In this document: positions 1-9,071 of the stretch, one piece after another
Numbering within the stretch: position 1 is the stretch's first letter
Layout: each line of letters opens with the position of its first letter
DNA from: Clostridia bacterium
GTDB lineage: Bacteria > Bacillota > Clostridia > Oscillospirales > CAG-272
Assembly (NCBI GenBank): GCA_017466445.1
Contig: JAFTUC010000021.1
Span: forward strand, 1-64,000
DNA: 64,000 nucleotides
Direction: 5' to 3'
Translations under genes and position numbers: made by a program
Notes under the pieces: generated by a model
The model's input: only the letters and a program-made list of their open reading frames with translations
What the model was told of the DNA's origin: nothing
The model's database searches: none

Positions 1-1
1 C

Positions 2-61
2 AATGAGTTCTACAGAGAAAAATACACGGAATATACCAAAAAGTATCTTTCTTTTGTATAA
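2..61 (+). CDS. C-terminal end of an unknown gene (partial)
   Basis: An open frame enters from the left edge and stops with TAA at 59-61, giving 19 residues rich in Tyr, Lys and Glu (ending KKYLSFV). A rho-independent terminator follows at 94, as expected downstream of a real gene. Too little is present to assign a family. Confidence 0.55.
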   Translation, partial: NEFYREKYTEYTKKYLSFV

Positions 62-93
62 GTTACCTTGATGTGAGGAACTAATAATCATAT

Positions 94-126
94 CGCCGCT
101 TCCACGTGAGGCGGCGTTTTTCTTTT
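94..126 (+). terminator. Rho-independent terminator
   Basis: The arms cgccgc (94-99) and gcggcg (111-116) pair perfectly and are followed by a T-rich run. It ends the partial gene at the left edge. Confidence 0.8.
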
Positions 127-215
127 ACTCCGATTTTACACCGATGAGGAGAAGGATAAATAATTATCCTCGTCAAGTACTGAATTTCGCAACCTCGAAT
201 TTATGCGATTTACTC

Positions 216-244
216 TTGACATTTATATAAGAATAATGTAAAAT
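216..244 (+). promoter_or_regulatory. Sigma-A type promoter for the 1179-residue gene
   Basis: The -35 box TTGACA (216-221) and -10 box TAAAAT (239-244) are separated by 17 bases. The leader of about 65 bases ends with an AAGGGTGAT-like ribosome binding site before the ATG at 316. Confidence 0.7.
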
Positions 245-315
245 AGGCTTCGAAAAATATGACGGTGGTACATGGAGTACCGTTGAACACGTCAAGCAAA
301 AAAGGGTGATATATT

Positions 316-3300
316 ATGAAATTTCAATTTGATAACGGTTTATATAGCTATGACGGTGACAATCAACCCTACTCAATAGAAGTTGAGAAAGATAATCCGT
401 ACTATCACTTAAACGGAATGGTAAAGGAGCAAGGCTACGCATTAACGTTTAGCGGTGCAAGAGCGTATATCAACTTGCCGAGCATATCCGAGTTTGATTT
501 GCAGTTCAATCTAATGCACTACAAAAACGGATGCGCGGCGCTGAATGAAGACTTCGGGGTGGTGTTTGGATATGACAGACAAAACCGAAGAGGGTATCAA
601 TTAGAAATTTCCGTGTTAGCCAAAGGCGGAACGGCGATTGCATTATACGAAATCACGTGGGAAGGTGCGAGATTACTTGCAAAACAGGAATACGATTTTA
701 TCCGTGAATACGATAAAAAGTACGCCGTTCAAATAACCGTCGAAAGTAAAAAAACGACTTGCAAAATAGGGGATTGCGTATTTGAATATGCACTTCCGAG
801 CAAAAAAGGCAGAATCGGGTTTACGCGCGAGAACGCGTTTCGGGAGATTTTCATTTCCGACGTGCATGTGGAAACGGAGGAAATTACGTCAAAGAAAATA
901 GGGGAATACCATTTGGTTATTCCGCGTGATAACGGCGGAGTCTTGCCGTACAGTTTGCATTTGAGCGTATCGGATATAGGGGAAGATATCACGCAAGTAG
1001 AATACACGTTTGGAGACGGTTTATATACGCGCTCGCCCGCAGAGAAGGTAAACGGTGCGTGTTGGGCGACGATCTATGAAGAAATTACGGGTCTATACTG
1101 TAAGATAAACGGTAGCAAACGTTTGTATATCGATAACGGCACGTTTCGCGTGTTGGATTTGAATTATACGGCAAAAAGCAATACGAGTGACGGTGGTGAG
1201 TTGTCCGCAATAGAAGGCGTATCGCAAATATACCGTGCGGTTTCTAAGGTAAGAGAGAAGCCCTTTTCGGGTTCGTTTTTATTACAAAACGTGGGCGAAA
1301 TCAAGGAATTGAGCGTAGGATACGAGCGGTTCGAACAAATGTATGCGGAACTGTACAAAGGTGCGCGGGAATTTATTTACGATAAAACGGGTGCTCTTAT
1401 TTATAACGGCGAATCGTTGGATAACGAGTTTACGGTAGCGGTAAGCTCGCCGTTGAATGAAGAGCTGGCAGAGCAAATCCCCGCGACGGCGTATAACCGC
1501 GAGGCGATTATCCACCATTTGGAGGGTAATCATTATTTCTATACCACACAAGAGGCGGAGTTCCAAATTGATATCCGCACCATACGGGATATAGAAGATA
1601 TAACGATAAAACTGACGTTGCAGGACGCGTTTTTTAACCGTATACAAGAGTTAGAGTATTTCAGTAAAGAAGAACCGAAAACATACACGGGAAGAGCGTG
1701 CAAGGCGTACGGTGTAAAAATACCGTCCCTTGCGATAGGCGTGTACCATTTGTCCGTGGAAGTGTACTATTTTGGCAATAAAGTAAAAGAACACCGTTCG
1801 GCGTTCGAGGTGTTGGATAAAGATAAGGATATATCTCCGCAAGAGGCGAGCGGATTATTCCACGCGCACGTAGGGGACGGTGCGCCGTTGGGCGGTATCA
1901 ATTTTGTACCCGACCCGTGGTTTCCTATGGCGGATTGTAATATGCACCATTATGTAGATATTGCACTAGTGTTGCCGGGCGAGGCGGAAACAAGACGTGT
2001 GTGGGAAATTTATCCTCTCTTCAAGAGAAAAATCTTTTCGTGGATGAATAGCCGTTGTGTGAATAAAGAAGATTTGATTTCAGACGGCGTTTTGGAGTGG
2101 GGCATTACTAAAAACGCGGATTATATTTATTCCAAAAACGGTGGAAGGGAACGGGATAAATTATACGAGCGTTACGATTTCCATGTATACCGCGTGGTAC
2201 GTAACCAAATGTTGGATATGTTGGAAGAGTTTTTGTTATTGCACGAGGATATCCGTAAAAAAGCGGGTATGGTAAACGTATATCAGCGGTTCACCTTGGA
2301 AGATTACAAAAACTTTATGTCTATTGCGTGCGGAGCGTTTATGGACTATTGTTTGCCGATTATAGCGGAATGTAATCGCAAGGAATGGCTGAAAGTAAAA
2401 TCGATAAACGAAAACGCAAAACGCACGACCTACGGGCATTGGAATATCTATGTTTCGCCGTATGTAGGTGCGTATTCTTCGCGTTGGTTCGGTGTAGACG
2501 CGACGAAAGCATACGAAAATGCGGATGGATATTATCAATTTGAGGATTATCCGCACGCATGCGGATATTCGACGACGCGCGGGGCTTGGGCGCTCACGAC
2601 GGCGAAATTTTTAGATCCGCGCATACGCATATTTCCTGAGCTGTACGACGGTTGGCGCGAGGGGTGTCCTGATGCGGCAATTTCTCCCGCAAATCCGCCC
2701 ATAGGTGTGTTTACGTGCTATCCGTATATGTGTGTTACGCAAGTGTACGAATATATTTTCAATACCCCTTATTACCGTTTGGATAATAAGAAGTATAATT
2801 ATTGGAAAGATTACGGAATTATGTTGTTTGCGGAGTATTTGATGTATAACGATCCGCAAGCAAAAATGGACGAATTTTTGTATGCGTGGGGCAAGGCAAT
2901 GGAAAATATCCCCGCTAAGCCTCAAAAGGGTAGTGTGCTTGTGTATGAAATCCCCAGCGAGGACGATCGGTTTGACAAGGATAAATGCTATGACGAGTTT
3001 TCCGGCGGGGATTACGGGTATAGCGGACACGCGATACATAATATTAGTGACGCGGGTTTAGCGTATATGTACAAAGCACTCCGAGAAGGCGGATTGCCCG
3101 TAAGCGGAGCAGTGGATTATGCAAGCTTACAAACGTTAAACGGCGAAAATTGCGATATGGTGGTGTTGCCGTCGCTTGCGAACGCGGACGAAAACGCAAT
3201 AAGTGCACTTCGCAGACTGCATAAAGAGGGAGTTGCGCTTATAGCTGTGCATAACGTAGACGCTTTAGAGGATATCTTCGGCGTAAAAGCACACCGCCGT

Positions 3301-3855
3301 AAAAAACGCTTGACTTACGTGACGGACGGAAAGGCGAACGAGTATATAAAACCGTATGAAGTCGAATTGTATTACGACGTTGTGAACGGGGAAGTCTTGC
3401 TTTCCGCGGACGATAACACGCCGATACTGATAAAGAAAGGGAATACACTTCTGTTGAACGCACCGATTTGTCAGGTGGGAATAGACAGTATGAAGCATTC
3501 GGTCTATAACACGGCGCACAATATCAGTGCGTTGATAGAAAAAACGGTTACGGACTGTATGCGCGGATTTTCTACGGCAGGGTATATAGCGGATAAACGT
3601 TGCGGAGTAACGCCGTTTGTAAACGAACGCGGGGAAGATATCGTGTTGCTTGTTGATTACTCGAAAGATTTGGGCGGGGCTACATATGATAAACCCGTTC
3701 GGGTAACGGTAGAAATTCCCGAGAATACGTATACGGACGTAGTAGGCGTGTATGGCTGTAAGCGTGTGGGTAAGCGAATGAAAAACGGGAAAGTTTCGGC
3801 AATTTCCGTGGAACTGTTGCGCCAACAATCCGCTTTGTTGAAGTTTGAGAAATAA
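316..3855 (+). CDS. Large unknown protein, probable carbohydrate-active enzyme
   Basis: This 1179-residue protein has no signal peptide, so it is probably cytoplasmic. Residues about 30-190 look like a concanavalin-type beta-sandwich of the kind found in carbohydrate-binding proteins. Residues about 520-870 form a large central region rich in Trp, Tyr, Asp and His, including WFPMADCNMHHY. Residues about 870-1030 resemble the class I amidotransferase-like trimerisation domain of GH42-type beta-galactosidases (MVVLPSLAN, VALIAVHN). I do not recognise the family; a glycoside hydrolase or related enzyme is an inference. The gene stands alone between its own promoter and terminator. Leucine is mostly TTG or TTA, unlike the CTT/CTC used across the rest of the window, which suggests transfer. 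Confidence 0.8.
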   Translation: MKFQFDNGLYSYDGDNQPYSIEVEKDNPYYHLNGMVKEQGYALTFSGARAYINLPSISEFDLQFNLMHYKNGCAALNEDFGVVFGYDRQNRRGYQLEISVLAKGGTAIALYEITWEGARLLAKQEYDFIREYDKKYAVQITVESKKTTCKIGDCVFEYALPSKKGRIGFTRENAFREIFISDVHVETEEITSKKIGEYHLVIPRDNGGVLPYSLHLSVSDIGEDITQVEYTFGDGLYTRSPAEKVNGACWATIYEEITGLYCKINGSKRLYIDNGTFRVLDLNYTAKSNTSDGGELSAIEGVSQIYRAVSKVREKPFSGSFLLQNVGEIKELSVGYERFEQMYAELYKGAREFIYDKTGALIYNGESLDNEFTVAVSSPLNEELAEQIPATAYNREAIIHHLEGNHYFYTTQEAEFQIDIRTIRDIEDITIKLTLQDAFFNRIQELEYFSKEEPKTYTGRACKAYGVKIPSLAIGVYHLSVEVYYFGNKVKEHRSAFEVLDKDKDISPQEASGLFHAHVGDGAPLGGINFVPDPWFPMADCNMHHYVDIALVLPGEAETRRVWEIYPLFKRKIFSWMNSRCVNKEDLISDGVLEWGITKNADYIYSKNGGRERDKLYERYDFHVYRVVRNQMLDMLEEFLLLHEDIRKKAGMVNVYQRFTLEDYKNFMSIACGAFMDYCLPIIAECNRKEWLKVKSINENAKRTTYGHWNIYVSPYVGAYSSRWFGVDATKAYENADGYYQFEDYPHACGYSTTRGAWALTTAKFLDPRIRIFPELYDGWREGCPDAAISPANPPIGVFTCYPYMCVTQVYEYIFNTPYYRLDNKKYNYWKDYGIMLFAEYLMYNDPQAKMDEFLYAWGKAMENIPAKPQKGSVLVYEIPSEDDRFDKDKCYDEFSGGDYGYSGHAIHNISDAGLAYMYKALREGGLPVSGAVDYASLQTLNGENCDMVVLPSLANADENAISALRRLHKEGVALIAVHNVDALEDIFGVKAHRRKKRLTYVTDGKANEYIKPYEVELYYDVVNGEVLLSADDNTPILIKKGNTLLLNAPICQVGIDSMKHSVYNTAHNISALIEKTVTDCMRGFSTAGYIADKRCGVTPFVNERGEDIVLLVDYSKDLGGATYDKPVRVTVEIPENTYTDVVGVYGCKRVGKRMKNGKVSAISVELLRQQSALLKFEK

Positions 3856-3876
3856 AAAGGAGTATAGTCATGTATT

Positions 3877-3923
3877 AATATGCACCTCAAAAGATAGACA
3901 CTTTTTGAGGTGCATATTTTTTT
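3877..3923 (+). terminator. Strong rho-independent terminator
   Basis: A 16-base arm (3877-3892) pairs with 3903-3918 around a short loop and is followed by a run of T. It ends the 1179-residue gene about 20 bases after its stop codon. Confidence 0.9.
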
Positions 3924-4001
3924 GAGGACTTTTATGAAGAAAAATATAGTTGGCTTCATTGTTGGAACTGCCCTGAATTTATAGGAACGAAGGAGTTACT
4001 G

Positions 4002-4037
4002 AAAAAAAGAAAGCCGCATCCCGAAGGTTGCAGCTTT
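4002..4037 (-). terminator. Rho-independent terminator of the rhamnosidase gene
   Basis: Read on the minus strand, arms 4026-4037 and 4010-4021 pair with one mismatch around a TTCG loop, then a T-tract follows (complement of 4002-4008). It lies about 60 bases beyond the rhamnosidase stop. Confidence 0.8.
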
Positions 4038-4094
4038 GACTTTGTATAATCTATACGATTCTGACAGATTTTGCAGAATTCGGTATATCGGGAA

Positions 4095-5840
4095 TCATCC
4101 CATAATAATCTCAATTTCCTTCGGTGCCGCGATATCGGAACGGATCGTGCCGTCCTCCTCTCGTGTGTGGCAGACGGTAACCGGACCGTAGGGCGTGGGG
4201 AACGTACCCTTTGCGTAAGCAAGATCACCGAGCTGCGGGTCGATGCGGAGCTTCTTGCAGCCGGCTTCTTCAATACGGATACCGAGAATGTAGTGCGTCA
4301 TGAACGGGCAGGGACCGGAGGCCCAGCCGTGGCAGAGGCTGTGACGGAACTTGATGTAGCAGTATGCACCCCGGTCACCGTGGATGTCAACCTTGCCCTC
4401 GGGTACGATTTCATCGATCGGTGCGGCATTTTCCATCCAGTCGAGATTGAAGTCTTCCCAGAACGAGGTTGCGCCCATTGAAAGCATACCGCCCCAGTAT
4501 TCGCGCATACCGTCAAGCGCACCCTGAATATCGCCGGCAAGTGCCTTTGCCTTGAGGATGTAGTAACCGAGGAACGTCGAGTAGCCGTGTGCGCCATCGA
4601 CGGAAATCAGTTCATCGTTCATCTTCTTTGCGTCAGCGATGCCGCCGAGCACCATCAGTGCTCCTGCGGACTTGGAGCCGTTGGGATCCGGCACATGGTT
4701 GACCATACGGTCAGCTGCCGCACGGCAGATCGCGGTCAGTTCTGCATTGCCGAGAACCTCCAGCATATCGGCACCGGCGTACAGTGCCAGACGGACAAGC
4801 CCCTGCATACCTGCGTGCATTGCCTCGGGACTAGCATTGTTCGGCCAGTCGAGGAACTTGCCGGGCATTTGCTCGACACCGTTTTCGTCAACGAGCGATG
4901 CGAGGTGCGCCATGAGCTTGGTCAGGTATTCTTCCTGTTCGGCAAGATAGGTCTTATCGCCGTGTGCCATGTACCATTCCTTGTGCAGAAGGATCCACCA
5001 CAGCGAGTAGGAGGGCATGTTATTCATCCACTCCACACGTTTTTCGGTGATCGGTGCTTCTTCTCTTGCAAGATCAAGGGACTTGGGCACGACTTCGTTG
5101 TAGCCGAATGCGGAGATGATGGACATGACCTCGGTGTGCATATCGCCGATCCAGACAAGGCGGTCACGCTTGATGCCGTCCCACAGGTATTCCTGCATAT
5201 TCAGATGTGCGGTATAGGCAGCCGTGTTCCAGATCTTGTTCAGTAAGGGATCAGAGCAGTCAAAAGAGCCCTTGTATTCAATGTCACGGAAGATAAAGAC
5301 GGCGTTGATGCTCTTGAACGAAACGGCGGATTCCTCACCGAGCAGATCAATGCGGGCAAAACGGAAGCCGGATTCGTTGGTTTCCATTGCCGAGTGTGAG
5401 CCGATATTCATGACGAAATCGCGGTTTGCGTGGTCATTGGTCGTGTTTTTGACACCGAGATCGGTCATTGCTTCCATGGCGGATTCGCCCAGCCGCACAC
5501 GGACATTTGCACGTCCGGGATTGTAGGAGGTGCCGGCGTCATCGGGGGACTGTGCACCCCATACCATCAGACGGAGTGCGCCGTTGATTTCCATACCGAA
5601 ATCGAGCAGAATGGAAGCCTTGGGCTTGCCGGGCTTATTTGCCATGACACAGCGGTCGTCCTGACTACGGTTGAGCGTGATCTGTTCACGCTTCGGTGTC
5701 AGCAGATTGTCGATGCCTGTGATTTCTGCACCTTCGTCAAGCGTCGACCAGACGATGCGGGTGGGGGTCAGATAGCGGCGGGTACGGACGTCAGGGTCCT
5801 TGCCCAGCAGGGTCGGGAATTTATCGTAGATTCTTGCCAT
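4095..5840 (-). CDS. Alpha-L-rhamnosidase-like protein (GH78 type)
   Basis: This 581-residue protein probably releases terminal L-rhamnose from glycosides or polysaccharides by inversion on an (alpha/alpha)6 barrel. After a beta-rich N-terminal part (about 1-190) it carries DGIKRDRLVWIGDMHTE near residue 220, the segment that holds acidic active-site residues in GH78 enzymes, then a Trp-rich helical barrel (WWILLHKEW, SFWEDFNLDW). GH78 proteins are often about 900 residues, so this is a compact form. It has no signal peptide and probably acts on imported oligosaccharides. The ATG at 5840 is preferred over one 11 codons upstream because AAAGGACAG precedes it. Its codon use is more GC-rich than either neighbour, and a gene remnant lies beside it, which suggests acquisition. 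Confidence 0.8.
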   Translation of the reverse strand: MARIYDKFPTLLGKDPDVRTRRYLTPTRIVWSTLDEGAEITGIDNLLTPKREQITLNRSQDDRCVMANKPGKPKASILLDFGMEINGALRLMVWGAQSPDDAGTSYNPGRANVRVRLGESAMEAMTDLGVKNTTNDHANRDFVMNIGSHSAMETNESGFRFARIDLLGEESAVSFKSINAVFIFRDIEYKGSFDCSDPLLNKIWNTAAYTAHLNMQEYLWDGIKRDRLVWIGDMHTEVMSIISAFGYNEVVPKSLDLAREEAPITEKRVEWMNNMPSYSLWWILLHKEWYMAHGDKTYLAEQEEYLTKLMAHLASLVDENGVEQMPGKFLDWPNNASPEAMHAGMQGLVRLALYAGADMLEVLGNAELTAICRAAADRMVNHVPDPNGSKSAGALMVLGGIADAKKMNDELISVDGAHGYSTFLGYYILKAKALAGDIQGALDGMREYWGGMLSMGATSFWEDFNLDWMENAAPIDEIVPEGKVDIHGDRGAYCYIKFRHSLCHGWASGPCPFMTHYILGIRIEEAGCKKLRIDPQLGDLAYAKGTFPTPYGPVTVCHTREEDGTIRSDIAAPKEIEIIMG

Positions 5841-5978
5841 GATATACTGTCCTTTTATCCATACTCCGGCCAAAAGTGTGATCTTCCGGCGGGAGTTTTT
5901 TTGTTATTATATCATGATTATGTCCGTTCGTCAAGAGAAAAATTGCGCTTTTATCTGTCGGTATCCCTATTCCCCTGA

Positions 5979-6056
5979 ATCCTAAATTCGCTTGCGGACA
6001 AGCTGCCCGCCGACTTCCGTATTATCGCTGATAAGATGTGTGAGCGGCTCGGGTAA
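5979..6056 (+). pseudogene. 3' remnant of a lost gene
   Basis: After a stop at 5976 there are 25 sense codons and a TAA at 6054-6056. The peptide has no start codon but reads like a protein C-terminus (ADKLPADFRIIADKMCERLG), and it is followed at once by its own terminator. I infer the tail of a gene whose body was deleted or replaced. Chance open frame is the alternative. Confidence 0.4.
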
Positions 6057-6081
6057 AAGGATTTGATCGGATATAAAATAC

Positions 6082-6117
6082 GCCTGCAGGGACGACCTGC
6101 GGGCATGCTTTTTTTTT
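6082..6117 (+). terminator. Rho-independent terminator
   Basis: A 9-bp stem (6082-6090 with 6096-6104, one G-T pair) around GACGA is followed by nine T. No intact plus-strand gene lies upstream, so it probably belonged to the remnant ending at 6056. Confidence 0.75.
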
Positions 6118-6217
6118 AATATGCGACGCAAAGACCGCTTCCTGATCAAATACTAACATTGACTAAATATATACTGAAAAAAATTGTAAATTTGTTGATG
6201 TTTTCATCGATTACCTA

Positions 6218-6246
6218 TTGAAATTTTGTTAAAAAAGGATTACAAT
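6218..6246 (+). promoter_or_regulatory. Probable promoter of the SipW/TasA-like operon
   Basis: TTGAAA (6218-6223), 17 bases, then TACAAT (6241-6246), upstream of the signal peptidase gene. No internal terminator is seen before 14249, so it could drive all six genes. Confidence 0.5.
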
Positions 6247-6277
6247 ATTATATAACATATTCGCGGTAGAGCGATGT

Positions 6278-6302
6278 CCTCTGCTTGCGCTTGTAAAAGA
6301 GG
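6278..6302 (+). promoter_or_regulatory. Possible anti-Shine-Dalgarno hairpin before the signal peptidase gene
   Basis: CCTCT (6278-6282) is complementary to AGAGG (6298-6302), which lies inside the ribosome binding site of the signal peptidase gene (ATG 6312). The stem is only 5 bp, so this is a weak suggestion of translational control. Confidence 0.3.
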
Positions 6303-6311
6303 AAATAAAAG

Positions 6312-6833
6312 ATGATAAGAGCGATTGGTGCTATATCTAAGTTTTTGAGTGGGATTGTGATAGCCTTTATCATTTTGCTTGCTATCCTGCTGGCGGGTGT
6401 CAAGCTTTTTGGATACACTCCGTACACTGTTCTCTCGGGTTCAATGGAGCCGAGTTATCACGTCGGATCGATGATATACGTTACAGACGTTGATCCGAGC
6501 GATCTCAAGGTCGGGGATCCGATAACCTATAGGATTTCAAGCGGGATAGTTGTCACACACCGAATCGTTGAGGTGCTGGACGAAAATACTCCCGAGATCT
6601 CGTTTAGAACCAAAGGGGATGCAAACAGGGACGAGGACGGAAGCAGTGTGAGTGCCTCGGCGATAATCGGAAAGCCGCGATTCTCGATCCCGTATCTCGG
6701 ATATATTTCGGACTTTGTGAAAAGACCTGTGGGACTTTTCACTCTTCTCGGAACGTGCGCCATGTTGCTCGTGATATCGTCGCTTATAGAGCTTCTGCTT
6801 AAGCAGGGCAAGAGCAAGCGTCTCGGGAAATAA
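6312..6833 (+). CDS. sipW: SipW-type signal peptidase I
   Basis: This 173-residue membrane protease would cleave signal peptides of the TasA-like proteins encoded just downstream. It has an N-terminal membrane helix (about 12-34), the catalytic serine motif SGSMEPS (Ser44), VTHRIVEV with His83 in place of the usual catalytic Lys, and a second membrane helix near residues 138-162. A Ser/His dyad is the mark of the ER/archaeal-type (SipW) branch. In Bacillus subtilis SipW processes TasA and TapA in the matrix operon, and the same gene order here supports that role. It is first in the operon, with AGAGGAA before the ATG. Confidence 0.9.
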   Translation: MIRAIGAISKFLSGIVIAFIILLAILLAGVKLFGYTPYTVLSGSMEPSYHVGSMIYVTDVDPSDLKVGDPITYRISSGIVVTHRIVEVLDENTPEISFRTKGDANRDEDGSSVSASAIIGKPRFSIPYLGYISDFVKRPVGLFTLLGTCAMLLVISSLIELLLKQGKSKRLGK

Positions 6834-6905
6834 GAAAAACAAAACGTTTGGTAAAAATTTGCTTATGCATTTTTTATATAATATTTTACTTTGGAGGAAG
6901 AAAAA

Positions 6906-7646
6906 ATGAAGAAAAAGCTTTTGACTGCCGCTATTCTTACCGTAGCAGCAATCGCACTCGTCGTTGTGACCGTACTTACCACTATCGCATACCTGACCTC
7001 GTCGTCCGCGGTGTCAAACACCTTTACCGTCGGTAACGTCGGAATCAAAATGTATGAATCCAACGTTGACGATAACGGTAAAAAGATCGCTGATACCGAC
7101 CTTCACGGAACTATGAAGGACTCAGACGGTAATAACTACCATCTTATGCCCGGAAAGACCTACGATAAAGACCCTACCATCTATGTTGACGCGAGCAGTG
7201 ACTCTTCTTACCTTTTCGTTAAGGTGAGAAATAACATATCTTCCATTGAGTATGGCAATTTCGTACATGCAGACAATACCGTTTCCGCACAGGATAGTAC
7301 CAAGCCTACCATTGAAAAGCAGATGATAGCTAACGGTTGGGTCAAATACCTTGAAACAGCCACGGGTACGGTTTATCTGTATACCGACGGAAATGGCAAG
7401 GCTCTTCCCGTGGGCGGAACTAATACCGATATGGAGATCGACGTGTTCAGTACCTTCTCTATCGACGAGCATGCGGACATTTCGCTTTACGGCGGAGCAA
7501 AGGTAACTCTTACCGCGTTCGCTATTCAGACCGCCGGATTTGTAGATAATACCGAGACCGCGGCGGATGAAGCGGTAGACGCAGCATGGGCAGCAATCGT
7601 TGAGACCTATCCTTACGAGGGTGGAGCTGCCGTTAACAATCCGTAA
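6906..7646 (+). CDS. TasA/camelysin-like secreted fibre protein 1
   Basis: This 246-residue secreted protein starts with a hydrophobic signal segment, then AYLTSSS and NTFTVGNVGIKMYES, the N-terminal pattern of SipW-dependent TasA/CalY proteins. A beta-rich body follows and ends in an acidic, Ala-rich tail. The ATG at 6906 is chosen over the TTG at 6891 because GGAGGA (6893-6898) sits 7 bases before it. It is second in the operon and probably forms or modifies extracellular fibres after cleavage by the adjacent peptidase. The family is clear at the N-terminus; subunit role is inferred. Confidence 0.85.
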   Translation: MKKKLLTAAILTVAAIALVVVTVLTTIAYLTSSSAVSNTFTVGNVGIKMYESNVDDNGKKIADTDLHGTMKDSDGNNYHLMPGKTYDKDPTIYVDASSDSSYLFVKVRNNISSIEYGNFVHADNTVSAQDSTKPTIEKQMIANGWVKYLETATGTVYLYTDGNGKALPVGGTNTDMEIDVFSTFSIDEHADISLYGGAKVTLTAFAIQTAGFVDNTETAADEAVDAAWAAIVETYPYEGGAAVNNP

Positions 7647-7692
7647 TTCTATTTACCGAAACAAAAATTAACCGTAGAAAGAGGGTGAAGGA

Positions 7693-8226
7693 ATGAAGAA
7701 ACGTACGCTTTGGATCGTTATAGCGGCAGTGCTGCTTATGACCGTAGGGGCGGCAACCACGCTTGCGTGGCTCGTTGCTTCATCCAACACCCTTGAAAAT
7801 ACCTTTACGGTCGGCAACGTTGATATAACTCTGACCGAAAGCACGGGAAATAAATACATAATCTCACCCGGTGTGGTCATAGAAAAAGACCCGACTGTCA
7901 CGGTCAAAAAGGGAAGTGAAGCCTGCTGGGTCTTTGTGAAGCTTACCGATTCAGAGACCTCGGGCAGTCTTTATACCTACGATATAGCCGACGGCTGGAA
8001 CGCGCTTGACGGTGTCGGCGGCGTATATTACCGAAAGGTCGGCTACGCAACCGACAATATCTCGCTTGGCGTGCTGAAAAACGATTCGGTGACAGTTCCC
8101 GATACGGTGACCGAGCAACAGCTTGATGCGATCAAAAACAATCCGCAGATCACGGTCTTTGCTTACGCGGTGCAGGCAGAGGGACTTGCGGATGCCGAAT
8201 CGGCATGGCAATGTCTTAATTCTTAA
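7693..8226 (+). CDS. TasA/camelysin-like secreted fibre protein 2
   Basis: This 177-residue protein shares the SipW-type N-terminus with its neighbour: a membrane segment, LAWLVASS, then NTFTVGNVDITLTES. The short body keeps the FAYAVQAEGL strand near the C-terminus, which matches FAIQTAGF in the preceding gene, so the two are paralogs. GAGGGTGAAGGA lies directly before the ATG. It is third in the operon and probably an extracellular fibre subunit or minor component. Confidence 0.85.
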   Translation: MKKRTLWIVIAAVLLMTVGAATTLAWLVASSNTLENTFTVGNVDITLTESTGNKYIISPGVVIEKDPTVTVKKGSEACWVFVKLTDSETSGSLYTYDIADGWNALDGVGGVYYRKVGYATDNISLGVLKNDSVTVPDTVTEQQLDAIKNNPQITVFAYAVQAEGLADAESAWQCLNS

Positions 8227-8255
8227 AAAATTCCAAGGAAAGGAGAAGCAAGCAA

Positions 8256-9011
8256 ATGAACGCTAAAAGGGTTATAAAATTCAATATTCTGATGAGCCTT
8301 TTGAGCCTCGTTCTGACGATCTCAATGCTGATCGCTACGACGTTTGCGTACTTCTCCGATCGCAAGGAGTCTGTAAACGTTATAACCTCCGGGAACGTTT
8401 ATATATCTCTTTCCGAATCCGCAACTAAAAAGGATGCGGTCGGCAATTTCGTTGCCGATCCCGATAAGCCGCGTGTTTTCGGAGGAAATGATATCGTTGT
8501 CAATGATTACGGCAAGGTGTATCCCGCACAGACCGTTTTCAAGGATCCTACGATCACCAATACGGGAAGTGAGGCGGCGTGGATAGCGGCAAAGGTAACG
8601 CTTACTGACGGTCAGGGAGACCTTACGAAGGTCATGGGTTACTATGGCTTTGAGGGCGTCGATATTGAAATGCTCCTCAGCGGCGGACTTCTTGACGAGA
8701 AGGTCCACGTAGGTACATGGAACGGATTTAATAACGTTTGTTATAACGAGCGCTACGCAATGGTGCAGATCCCCGATGCTTCGGCGGGCGAGTTTGAGTT
8801 CTACTTTTTTTTGATGAAGCCGCTCGATCCGGGTGAGTCCGTTATGCTTTTTGACACGTTCGGGATTCCGCACGATTGGAACAACTCGGAAATGAAGGAG
8901 CTTATGGACCTTAAGATCAAGGTCGAGGCATTTGGCGTTCAGCTGTTCGATCTGGAAAGCTGTCTTGTCGCGATGACGAGCGCTTTCCCCGATTATTTCA
9001 AGTTAAACTGA
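8256..9011 (+). CDS. TasA/camelysin-like secreted fibre protein 3
   Basis: This 251-residue protein has a SipW-type signal (hydrophobic segment ending ATTFAYFSDR), then SGNVYISLSES. The body contains KDPTITNTGSEAAWIAAKVT, the strand pair in which TasA-like proteins keep a conserved Asn-Thr-Gly turn, and ends with VEAFGVQLFDL. AGGAGAAGC precedes the ATG. It is the most divergent of the three consecutive paralogs and may cap or anchor the fibre, which is inference only. Confidence 0.85.
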   Translation: MNAKRVIKFNILMSLLSLVLTISMLIATTFAYFSDRKESVNVITSGNVYISLSESATKKDAVGNFVADPDKPRVFGGNDIVVNDYGKVYPAQTVFKDPTITNTGSEAAWIAAKVTLTDGQGDLTKVMGYYGFEGVDIEMLLSGGLLDEKVHVGTWNGFNNVCYNERYAMVQIPDASAGEFEFYFFLMKPLDPGESVMLFDTFGIPHDWNNSEMKELMDLKIKVEAFGVQLFDLESCLVAMTSAFPDYFKLN

Positions 9012-9071
9012 TAATTTTTTGGTTTTATTTTATCGATTTTGAGCATTTCAGACAAAAGGAGGGTGACTGAT

